Of a stretch of DNA of 64,000 nt, positions 32,457 to 41,800 are shown in pieces. Every line of letters begins with the position of its first letter. Position 1 is the stretch's first letter. The position numbers and the translations under genes are program-made. The stretch comes from a virus: IMG/VR virus record IMGVR_UViG_3300030110_003801, positions 64,734 through 128,733 of that record; one strand, given 5' to 3'. The notes beneath the pieces were generated by a model. That model ran no database searches, was not told the DNA's origin, and was given only the letters and a program-made list of their open reading frames with translations.

Positions 32457-33434
32457 ATGAAAAAGATATTTACAATTTTATTGGCACTAAGTGCATCACT
32501 TATTACAGCTCAAGATAGCTTGAAATCAAACCTTTCATTAGAAGGAAGCGCTGATATTTATTACAGAAAAAACCTTAGTACAAACAGCACAGGTGTTGCT
32601 CCTGCTACATCTTTTGCTAACCTAAATGGTTTTAGCTTAGGTATGTTTAATCTTATCGGTTCTTATGACACTAAGAATACAGGATTTGTAGCCGACTTAG
32701 TATTTGGACCTAGAGGAGAAGATGCTGTTTTCTTATCGTCAGGAAACTCTAGCATTGTCAATCAGCTTTACGCTTATTGGGATGTAAGCGATAACCTAAC
32801 TTTAACAATGGGTAACTTCAATACCTTCTTAGGCTATGAGGTTATTAGCCCCGCAGGAAACTTTAACTACTCAACTTCTTACATGTTTAGTTATGGTCCA
32901 TTCTCCCATAGTGGTCTGAAAGCCGACTTCAACCTATCTGAAGATTTTACAGGTATGGTTGCTGTCTTAAATGCTACCGATGAAACAGAGTTTAACTCCA
33001 CCAACTACAATACGCTAGGTGGTCAGTTGGCTTACAAGAGTACGTACTTAAATGCTATATACGGTAAGCAAGACTCAAGCTCTGAGGCTACTTTTCAAAT
33101 TGACTTGACAGCAGGTTATGACTTGTCAGAAAAGTTCTATCTTGGAGTGAACACTACATACAATGAAACAGAAGGTAGTGGTTTTTACGGGGTAGCCTTA
33201 TATCCTCAATATGCAATTCGCAAATTGACAACAGGATTAAGAACAGAGTATTTTAGCGAGTTTACTTCTTCCGGAAATACAGACGTTATCGGATTAACAG
33301 CTACGCTTGATTATTCAGTAGAGAATTTAAACCTAAAATTAGAGTATAGGCTTGATAAGGCTGATGATAAAATCTTTGAAACAAAGGATAATTTATCTAG
33401 CATAGTTCTAGCAGCGGTATATTCTTTTAATTAA
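32457..33434 (+). CDS. Outer-membrane beta-barrel protein (porin-like)
   Basis: A 325-residue exported protein. The first 19 residues (MKKIFTILLALSASLITAQ) are a signal peptide with cleavage after Ala-Gln or before Asp. The rest consists of alternating short strands with aromatic ends (LNGFSLGMFNLIGSY, NLTLTMGNFNTFLGYEV, YLGVNTTYNETEGSGFYG), and the protein ends in a strand finishing in Phe-Asn, as outer-membrane barrels do. Porins of this kind often lie beside amt in Bacteroidota and would let ammonium or other small solutes reach the periplasm. The substrate is inferred from the neighbours. Confidence 0.8.
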   Translation: MKKIFTILLALSASLITAQDSLKSNLSLEGSADIYYRKNLSTNSTGVAPATSFANLNGFSLGMFNLIGSYDTKNTGFVADLVFGPRGEDAVFLSSGNSSIVNQLYAYWDVSDNLTLTMGNFNTFLGYEVISPAGNFNYSTSYMFSYGPFSHSGLKADFNLSEDFTGMVAVLNATDETEFNSTNYNTLGGQLAYKSTYLNAIYGKQDSSSEATFQIDLTAGYDLSEKFYLGVNTTYNETEGSGFYGVALYPQYAIRKLTTGLRTEYFSEFTSSGNTDVIGLTATLDYSVENLNLKLEYRLDKADDKIFETKDNLSSIVLAAVYSFN

Positions 33435-33441
33435 TCCAAGA

Positions 33442-33621
33442 ATGCAGGAAATAGAAGAAATAACAGAAGGGTGGTATTTATGCCTTAGAAACGGCAAAGA
33501 ACTACAAATGTATAACGACGGTAATGGTACATGGCACTTATCAGCTCATCACACAGACGATGTAGTGTTCAGTAGAATAGCTAAAAATCCTGACGTGGTA
33601 TTGAAAAAAATATCAAAATGA
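33442..33621 (+). CDS. Small hypothetical protein (59 aa)
   Basis: A 59-residue frame starting MQEIEEITEGWYLCLRNGKE, eight bases after the barrel gene, with its stop overlapping the next start (ATGA at 33618). Trp- and His-containing beta strands are likely. Function unknown; accepted because of the coupling. Confidence 0.55.
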   Translation: MQEIEEITEGWYLCLRNGKELQMYNDGNGTWHLSAHHTDDVVFSRIAKNPDVVLKKISK

Positions 33622-33899
33622 TAAAGGATTTAGTACCCGTTAAGTTTATTCCAAAAATTAGAAGGTTGGGTTACATAGGTTGCCCAACCTTTTATAGAGT
33701 ATCTAAGTGGTTTAGAAAAGAGCTAGGATATACATCTTGGATTGAACAGTCAGAAGATACATACATATATAAGATATACTCTATGGGTTCCTTTAGAAGA
33801 CCTAAAGGATACGATTTAAAATATCCACACTGTAAAACCTACGAACAAGCAGAAAAAGAACTTATACGTGAATTAATTAAAATAGCAGAGAAAGTATAA
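33618..33899 (+). CDS. Small hypothetical protein
   Basis: A 93-residue basic protein (VKFIPKIRRLGYIGCPTFYRV near the N-terminus; KWFRKELGYTSWIEQ). The helix-strand layout is compatible with a small phage protein of the single-domain alpha/beta kind. No family recognised. Confidence 0.6.
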   Translation: MIKDLVPVKFIPKIRRLGYIGCPTFYRVSKWFRKELGYTSWIEQSEDTYIYKIYSMGSFRRPKGYDLKYPHCKTYEQAEKELIRELIKIAEKV

Positions 33900-33901
33900 A
33901 C

Positions 33902-34381
33902 ATGAAAAAATTAGCAGTTGAAACCCCAAGGGGAAAGCATTTTTTAAAAATACAACAAGACACACTCAAAAGACTTTGTGATTCATACAACATGAAGAAC
34001 TTAGAAATGAAGCATAAAGATGCAAGAATTGATGGTGTGTTGGGAACTCAAGACAATAAAGCCGTGTGTGTTTATGAGTTCAAATCAAGGTCTAAAGATA
34101 TAGGCTACTACAAAAAAAACGGACTTTTTATTTCTCAATATAAAATCAAAATGGGTACTAAGTATTCTGCCCTTTTTGGAGTGCCTCTTGTGTTCTATTT
34201 TTATTTATACGAACAAGACGAAATGTACAGCATAATAATGTCTGACGACAGAGGCAAAATAATAATAGACCTTCCAAAACCTGTTTACAAAACAACTCAG
34301 TATAACTGTAATAGAGAAGATGTAAAGCAAGATTTAGTTGTCTACTTACCCGTGGATAAATTCAAACTTTTAAAATTATAA
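33902..34381 (+). CDS. PD-(D/E)XK-like nuclease
   Basis: A 159-residue protein. D44 in ARIDGVLG and E59-x-K61 in VYEFKSR are spaced as in the PD-(D/E)XK nuclease core, followed by a strand and a Tyr-rich helix region. Small phage proteins of this type act in repair, recombination or host DNA degradation. No specific target can be read. It starts two bases after the preceding stop. Confidence 0.6.
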   Translation: MKKLAVETPRGKHFLKIQQDTLKRLCDSYNMKNLEMKHKDARIDGVLGTQDNKAVCVYEFKSRSKDIGYYKKNGLFISQYKIKMGTKYSALFGVPLVFYFYLYEQDEMYSIIMSDDRGKIIIDLPKPVYKTTQYNCNREDVKQDLVVYLPVDKFKLLKL

Positions 34382-34383
34382 GC

Positions 34384-34611
34384 ATGGACTACGCAAAAGG
34401 AAACGGAGATTACAGACCGTTCAAGTTTACATTTGAAGACGGTCTTATTATTGAAATAATTCACGATGTTCACAAGCACGGATTAAGCATATTAGAATTA
34501 TTTGAAGAGTGGTATAGCATAACTGAAGAAAGAACTGTAGAAAGCTTTTGTGAATATATAATGACACAACATAAGAAATGTTTGGCTTTCCCAAAAGCAA
34601 CTTTAACTTAA
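34384..34611 (+). CDS. Small hypothetical protein
   Basis: A 75-residue acidic protein with FTFEDGLIIEIIHDVHKHG and a helical second half. It starts two bases after the nuclease-like gene. Unknown. Confidence 0.55.
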   Translation: MDYAKGNGDYRPFKFTFEDGLIIEIIHDVHKHGLSILELFEEWYSITEERTVESFCEYIMTQHKKCLAFPKATLT

Positions 34612-34618
34612 ATAAATT

Positions 34619-34870
34619 ATGGAAAAATTAAAACAATTAGGGTTTGAAATAATAGTAACCCCTTGGAAAGAAACTTTGTGGCAATTAAAAGAGGACGACT
34701 TCTTTTTGTGTTACAATGAAAAAACAAAACGATTAGACTTATCTCAAGTAGAAGATGATTACTTAATGTTTAAGAGTGTAAAAATTCAGAACGTTTCTAT
34801 CGAGAAATTAAAGACTCTTATTTCAATACTTAAACAAGATGAAAGACAACGGACAGTTCAAGAAGGGTGA
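34619..34870 (+). CDS. Small hypothetical protein
   Basis: An 83-residue protein of mixed beta and helix (GFEIIVTPWKETLWQL, SIEKLKTLISILKQD). Its last 32 bases overlap the HNH gene, so the two are coupled. Unknown function. Confidence 0.55.
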   Translation: MEKLKQLGFEIIVTPWKETLWQLKEDDFFLCYNEKTKRLDLSQVEDDYLMFKSVKIQNVSIEKLKTLISILKQDERQRTVQEG

Positions 34871-35195
34871 TGAACCTTGGAACAAGAATATGAAAGGCAT
34901 TCACTTGTCGCCTCACAGCGAGTTCAAGTCAGGTGAACAACACACAGGTAAAAACCACCCCTCTTGGAAAGGAGGTGTACAGAAAATAAAAGACGACTGT
35001 ACTTATTTGTGGAAAGACAGTAATGTAAGAGTAAGAAGACCCCGGTCGGTGTATGAAGAAAATTTTGGTCCAATACCTCAAGGATATGTTATTAGACATA
35101 TAGATGGAGATAAGAACAACGACCACCCTTCAAACCTACAGGCAATTAGTAGAGCAGAAAACATGAAACTAAACAGTAATAAAAATGGAAAATAA
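34839..35195 (+). CDS. HNH homing endonuclease with NUMOD3 motifs
   Basis: A 118-residue free-standing homing endonuclease. Two NUMOD3-type DNA-binding motifs (KKGDEPWNKNMKG and GKNHPSWKGG) precede a single HNH core: YVIRHIDGDKNNDHPSNLQAI carries the HxDxD/NN pattern, then SRAENM. Such genes cut DNA lacking them and spread by repair, without helping phage growth. It overlaps the genes on both sides. Confidence 0.85.
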   Translation: MKDNGQFKKGDEPWNKNMKGIHLSPHSEFKSGEQHTGKNHPSWKGGVQKIKDDCTYLWKDSNVRVRRPRSVYEENFGPIPQGYVIRHIDGDKNNDHPSNLQAISRAENMKLNSNKNGK

Positions 35196-35472
35196 CATAA
35201 GATTTGAAGCTACAGAAAGCTTAAGAATGTCAAACAGTTTTGGAACTGTAAGAGAAGAAGAAAACATCAAGCTAGATGTTAGTATAAACATAAAAGACGA
35301 AAAAGGAAGTTTTGAAATTTATGACATCAAAACAGGAGGAGAAGATTGGTACGCTGAAGGAGGTCTATGGTTTAAAGGAAAAGACTTAGTTGATTATGAC
35401 GGAGTTTTTGCACTTCCTAAATGTATAGAGTCAAAACTAACTGAATTAGAATACAACCTAGACAACTTATAA
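35185..35472 (+). CDS. Small hypothetical acidic protein
   Basis: A 95-residue acidic, beta-rich protein (IKLDVSINIKDEKGSFEIYDI, then GGEDWYAEGGLWFKG). No family is recognised. It starts inside the end of the HNH gene. Confidence 0.55.
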   Translation: MENNIRFEATESLRMSNSFGTVREEENIKLDVSINIKDEKGSFEIYDIKTGGEDWYAEGGLWFKGKDLVDYDGVFALPKCIESKLTELEYNLDNL

Positions 35473-35475
35473 GAT

Positions 35476-35610
35476 ATGAAACCATTTTGGAAAAAACCCA
35501 AGTTTGTGATTTGGCACATCAAAAACGACTTATTAATACAAGCAGTACTAAACTGTATTTTACTATTGTTTATAATAGTAATATGGATTTATTGTGAAAG
35601 CATTAGATAG
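35476..35610 (+). CDS. Small membrane protein (44 aa)
   Basis: A 44-residue frame: a basic, Trp-rich start (MKPFWKKPKFVIWHIKND) and one membrane helix (LLIQAVLNCILLLFIIVIWIY). It is the last gene before the converging terminator. It might be a superinfection-exclusion or membrane-takeover peptide (inference). Confidence 0.5.
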   Translation: MKPFWKKPKFVIWHIKNDLLIQAVLNCILLLFIIVIWIYCESIR

Positions 35611-35612
35611 AC

Positions 35613-35634
35613 CAAAGGGGCATAAGCCCCTTAT
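35613..35634. terminator. Bidirectional terminator between converging operons
   Basis: AAGGGGC-ATAA-GCCCCTT (35615-35632) is a seven-base perfect stem. It lies between the last rightward gene and a leftward gene and can end transcription from both sides; a short T/A-rich tail follows on each side. Confidence 0.7.
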
Positions 35635-35656
35635 AATCTTCTAGTCGTCTAGTACT

Positions 35657-35788
35657 TTACTTAGACAACTTTCCTCTAGGGATTTGCTTAACAACAGGAG
35701 TAGAGCAACCTTTTCCTTTAATGTGTTGCGACTTTCCTATTGACCCTTTAGGACCAACATTTGAGCTTCCGCTTCCGTACTTTGCCAT
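35657..35788 (-). CDS. Small basic glycine-rich protein (43 aa)
   Basis: A 43-residue frame starting MAKYGSGSSNVGPKGSIG and ending GKLSK, rich in Gly, Ser and Lys, with one Cys. It follows the leftward cargo gene after a terminator hairpin. It resembles the other small basic proteins of this phage. Role unknown. Confidence 0.5.
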   Translation of the reverse strand: MAKYGSGSSNVGPKGSIGKSQHIKGKGCSTPVVKQIPRGKLSK

Positions 35789-35812
35789 TGGATATAGTTT
35801 TAAGTTATACAA

Positions 35813-35836
35813 TTAAAAATAAGGATTTTCCTTATT
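35813..35836 (-). terminator. Terminator after the cargo gene
   Basis: On the minus strand AATAAGGA-AAA-TCCTTATT is an eight-base perfect stem followed by TTT. It begins 14 bases past the stop of the 2393-residue gene, so it ends the leftward virion operon. Confidence 0.7.
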
Positions 35837-35850
35837 ACATTCAAGCGTTA

Positions 35851-38800
35851 TTATCTTTCAATAGGAGCAGTGTATTCTTCAACAGTTCCATTCATTATAT
35901 GATATATAGTCTTGTTTCTAAATCTTAATTTTTTAAAATTCTGAAATAATTCTTGTTGACTTACACCTGTATTTAAAGCCGCCCTATACGACCTAGAAAA
36001 TCGTTCATAAGCCTCCTTCAATTTCTTATTAACTTGCTCCTCACTACCTTCTCCGTCTTCCCGTCCAAGAGAATAAGCCATGTCAATATCTGCTTTAAAG
36101 TCTCTAGCCCTAAAGTACACAGACGTTTTTGGTTTTACAGTATATGCTCTAAAACCAAATAAACTCCCGTTAACATCTGCAACGCTAGGTCCTCTTTTGT
36201 AATCACTATCCTCATCATCAGCAAAAGCTTTTTCCATGTCTTGCGCCCACTTAACATATCCGTTTCTGTATATTAAGTTGTACCCAAACACACCTAAGTC
36301 CGTCATTTTACCTAAAGGAGTATCAGCCTCATTATAAATTCTTCTATCCTTTGTTCCGGGCTTAACGTTATACGCAAAACCATAAGCAAGTTGACCTGCA
36401 AAAGAGTTGCTTATGAAAGGTTCTGCAAAAGTACTAGCCCCTTCTTTAAACCCGTCATTGAAAATAGCTTTAACTATCTCTTTTCCAAAACCAAATGAGT
36501 CATATCGAGACAAGTCAAGATACCTCATATCTCCATCTTCTCCATCTTCAGGCGCTCCAAGAAATACCCAATTAGTATGTCTTGACCAATCAGCAGCAAG
36601 TTCTCTGTAGTCATCCTCTTCCTCTTCATCAATGTTCAACAAAGCTGCACTTGCGCTTGTAGCCGAAAGAAAGGCTGCATTAGCAATTAAATACCCCGAC
36701 ATTCTTCTAATCCCTATTTTTTTAATACCGGGATTAGGACTTGCCATTTCAGCAATAGCCTGAATAGGTATATTAATCATACAACGTATAGACTCAGCAG
36801 GGAAAGCAACAAAAGTACCAAATAAAGGAACTCTTCTTAAAGCCTGAACTATACCCGGTAACTTACTGTAAGTAGGCACAACGTTAGTAGATATCTTAGA
36901 GGCAGTGTCTACTATTGTGTTATAGTTGTCTGTCTTAATAAACTCGTCCCATGCTTTTGCGTGGTCTCCATTGTTATCTTTTACTAATTTTTGAAATAAT
37001 GGGTCTGCTCTCGTGTATGAGTTTATTTCGGAAACAGCCATCATAAACTTAGGTAAATCATCACCCATAGCATAAATCCATTGATGAGCTTTTTTAAATC
37101 CTTGAATACCTCCACCTATAATCTGTGTGGTTTTTGATGCGGCTCCAAACTTATCTATAAGCTTAGAAGTGATAGACTCAGGATTACCCGAAACCACCAT
37201 AGCTTTAAACGCAGCCTGAAGCTCTTTTAATTGAACAGATTGGTCAATAACACCATTTTCTATAAGTTTTTTATAAAGCCAAGCTGTGTGATTTGTTTCA
37301 GGGCTAACTCCTGCGTTGGCAAAAGAACCTCCTTTGGTTGCTATTTTCACAAAATCCATCATGCTGTAAGAGGCGGCACCACCACCACGACCCTTAGAAA
37401 AAACATTAAAAATATTTCCATTGTATACAGATACTAAAGACGCAGAGGCTAGGTTAGCAACAATAGAACCCGGAGAAAAAACTGTTTTTGAAAGTTTAGC
37501 TGCGGCATTTAACCTAGTTAGTAGTCTTAAAATATTGTGGCTAGTATTACCGTTACTTGCCGCTTCAAGCCTATGAAACTCACTTAAAACTGATGCCATT
37601 TCAGGAGTAGTGTAAAGCTTATATTTATTAGGTCCTTCTCTAAGACCTGTTGCTTCATTAATGTTTTGCCCTTTACCTAAAGGATTATTTGTATAATTTG
37701 AAGAAGAAGGAACTTCAACCGTTAACCTTCCTTTTTTTCTTGTGCTAAAAACTCCTGCTTTTATACCCGCATCCCTAACTGCCTCTAACATCTTATGATT
37801 TTCAATCATTTCTGTTAATTTAGTAGTTGTGTTTATAAAGTTAAAAGAAGGGTTTTTGATTTCTCCTAACAAAGCTTTTATTTCAGGAGCTATCTCAAAA
37901 TCAGATTTTTTTAAGTTGTCGTACTCTTTTTGAAGCTCTGCTGCTTTAGCCGAATCCCCTTTTAATTTAGCTTTATCTATAGCGTCTTTTAATTCTTTTT
38001 GTTTTTTCTTAAACTTTTTTGTTTTTAAAGGAGCTTTGAATACGCTAGTGTCTATACCGCCAAAAGTTTTATTCGTAACAATAACACCCGACCTTTTAGG
38101 ATTCATTATTAATTTATCTATAACTCCTCTTGCGTCTTCATTACTTATACCTTGAGCCATAACGTAAGAAACAGCAGCGTCGTAAACTTTTTTATCTACA
38201 GTGTTAACCCAATCTTTGTTCATGTGAACAGAGTATCTAGTGTTTAGATACACTCCTAGGTTTTCTTGAATAACACCTTTCATTGACTCGGTAACAGCTC
38301 CTGAGTCTATTAACTCCTTAGACAAGCTGTCTATCGTTTGTCTCATTTCTCCAACAACGTCAAAAAGCTCGCTACTAGGCATATCCTTTAACACCTTTAA
38401 GGCATCAGTATCACCCCTTAAAGCGTTATTAACAACTTCTAAGTCTGAATTAGAAGGTACTCTTCCATACGTTTTTCTAAGTATCTTTTCAAAGTTTTTT
38501 TGAATCCCCGATATTTGATTCATTCTATTTTTTATGGTGTTCATTCGTTTTTCACCAAGTTCATGCACAAAGTCAGGAGCAAGCTTCTTATTAGTTAGAA
38601 GGTTTCTAAATTGGTCAGCCCACCATCTTTTTGATGTAACTCTATCTATAACACCTTCAATACCTGTAGACTGAATCCTGTTATATCCAACATTCTGCTC
38701 AAGAGCGTCAGCAAGGAATTGAACTCCATCAGCAGTACTTACAACAGGTATTCCTGACTTTTTAGCGTCAGCCGCAGCGGTAGGAGATGACGAGTGTGTA

Positions 38801-41800
38801 GGAGGAGGATTAAGACCGTTTATAACGTTGTTTGTTATTCGGATATTGTTAGCGGCAGAAAATGCTTTTTGAAGTTTTTCTGCAACATCATTATCTGAAA
38901 TTGTTTCATTTACAGCTTCAGAAAAAGCTTCTTGAGAAACCTCAACAGAAGCCGCAGTAGCAGCTACTCTCTCTAAAGCAAAAACAGCAGCGCTTTCTTT
39001 CATTTGCTCGTCAGCCTGACTTTGCACGTCTGATTCAGACACGTTAACTAAAACATCACCAACCTGACCAATAACCTCTTTATCTTGAAGAGATTCTCTA
39101 GCCATATTTACAGCATACTCGGGCGTAAAATTACCGTCATTAACTGTTTGAGCTAACTCTGCATCTGCTTCAGGAATTCCTTCAAATGAATAAACCCCGT
39201 CTTTTTTATATTTAAAATAGCTTTCGTTTCCTTTAGTTATTTTTGGAGCAACATTACTTATACCTCTAATTATACCCTCTTTTTCAACTTCAGAAAAAAC
39301 GTTTAAGCCTTTTTCATCGTTAAACACAAGGTTAAAAACATTTTCTCTTAAGGACTTTGAGTTGCCTATTTCCGAATCTGAAGCATACCTTAAATTGTTT
39401 TCTTTTATAGCGTTAGCAATATCAATAACATCTTGAGCAACTTTCTTTTCTTCTGCTGTGTATTTTCTTGTGAGACCGCCTTTTTTATCATTTAAGATGT
39501 CTCTTGCTTGTTTTATAGTTTTGTTTGCCTCTGACTTTACCCTTTTTTTATCCTTTAATGCAGTTACAGTGTTTCCAAGCAAAGACATAATCTTTGAAGC
39601 TTGTTCGGCTGAGTAACCTTTTTGTAAAATATCATTAAACAAACTTTCTCCGTCTTCATCAAGAACGTTTTTCAAGTCTATTTCCCCATCAGAAGTTGAT
39701 TTTGTGTACTCAACATATTTATTACCCGACTCATTAGCTATCTCCTCTACCTGCTCATCTGATAATTGGTCATAAACACTTCTAATATCTTGTATTTTTT
39801 TAGAGTCATTATCATATCTAGCTTGATGTATTTCTTCTACTGAAAAATCTCTTTGACCTGAAGCCTCCGCCTCTGAATCCGCTAATGCGGAACTCATAGC
39901 TTCAGACATATTAGTGTTATAATCCGCAACAAATTGATTTAAAATAGACTTTTGAGCCGAACTAAGCTCTCTTCTAAGTTTAGCAACCTTTTTGGAATAA
40001 GCATCACCAACGTTTGTATCAGCAACACCAAAACTAGCTCCTAAAATAAATGATGAAACAGTAAGTTTTAACGCTTCGTCAGCATCTCCATAAGTAGCTT
40101 TAAATTGTTCCCAAAAAGGCTCGTTGTTGTTTTGCCACATTTGAGCTATTTGTTGAAAATTCTCTTCCCCTACTTCACCAATACCTTTACCACCCATTCT
40201 ACGAAGGGTTGCTCCGTGTTTAGATATAAGCTTAAATACATCATCAGCTTTGTCCCCAAAAAGGTTTTTAATTACGCCACCAACAGACTCCATTTTTGGC
40301 AACATTTTACTAAGTAGTTTTTCACCAAAATAACCAAACAGACCTGTACCAAAGTTTAACTCATCCATATCTTTAGGGAATATGGTTCCGGCTACTTGAT
40401 AAGTAAGACCTGTTTCAATCATTCCCGCCCCTATGGTAGAAGTACCTGCTCTAGTAAGAATTCTTTTAAAGAAATTTTGTTTAGAAAGTTTTTCTGCAAA
40501 AGCAGGAGACTTCATAAGCCTCTTCATCGCTTTCCTTTTTGTGTTAGAAATCCTTACTAACCGATTACCCCACGAAGTACCTTTAAGAATGGCTTTAGAA
40601 CCTTTACCCCCGGCTATTATGTCAACCATTATACCCAAGCTGTTACCCACAGCGTCTTGCCAAAATTCTGCATCATCTAATCCTGCCGATTTAAACTCTT
40701 GTTTTTCAAAGTCATAAACCTTGCTCATCTGTTCTTGAACACCTTCAGGCATTACATTAATGTCAGAAACATCAGCTTCCCTCGCAAGACTCATAACTTC
40801 TCTAGCGTCTTGAAAATCAGTGCCTAAACCAAGAGAAATTGCAGGCTGTACAGCTCTTGCGACAGTGGTAGCTACATTTGTTACAGCACGAGAAGGTCTT
40901 TCTAAATTGCTTTGAGGGATTACATCTAAAGAGTTAAAGTTTAAAAGAGCTAAGTCAGAGTAGTCCCTTAAAACCCTACCAATATCTCTCATTATTTGGT
41001 CTTCTTCTTCACCGGGGAAAAACGCCTCGCTAAAGGTGTCAAAAAACATAGCGCCTCCTTTAAACAAATCAAAACCTTCAGGGTCTCCTTCCCCTTCCTC
41101 CAAGTAAGGATACCTTCTGTCCATCCAATCTTTAAATTGAGCGTACTTGACATGCCACAAGTAGTTGAATCTTTCTGCGTTATTTAAACCTTCAGGAAAA
41201 TCTCTGTCTTCAAAATAAGTTAATTCGTTAAGTTTTTGAGTAGCCTCTTCTCTTCTTATTTCGTCAGGCTTTGCAAAAACAGTCTCTTCCTTTGTGCTTT
41301 TTATATAAGCCTTGTTTAAATAATTGTAGGCATCTAATTTTTTTGTGTCAGGTTTACGTGAATCGCCTTCCGTTGTAGAGCCTTGACCCATTTGGGAATA
41401 AATATCCTCTGTATACTTAGTAGATTCTGTTAAAAGCTCATAAACCTCTTTTATGTCTTTATTTCTCTCTGTTTCTAAATTTTCTGTGTAGTCGGTTAGG
41501 TCAATTCTTCCTTCTTTATCTATTAAACCTTTTTTCTTTAACCGGTCTATTAATGGATAAAAATACGCATCTCCTTCTCCTAAATTGTGAGATGCGGATA
41601 TAATATCGCTTGTAGTCGTGCTTAATTCCTGAAGAGATAATTTTTCTCTTTCATAAGAACTCATATCCTCCCTACTAAACGAAACATCACCTTCTTCCGC
41701 TATAGCGTTAATAATCTCAATAGGAACATCTTCTCCATCAACCAACTTTACGGCTTTAGCCAACACAGCAGACTCTACACGCCCCTCGTCTAAAGCTTTT

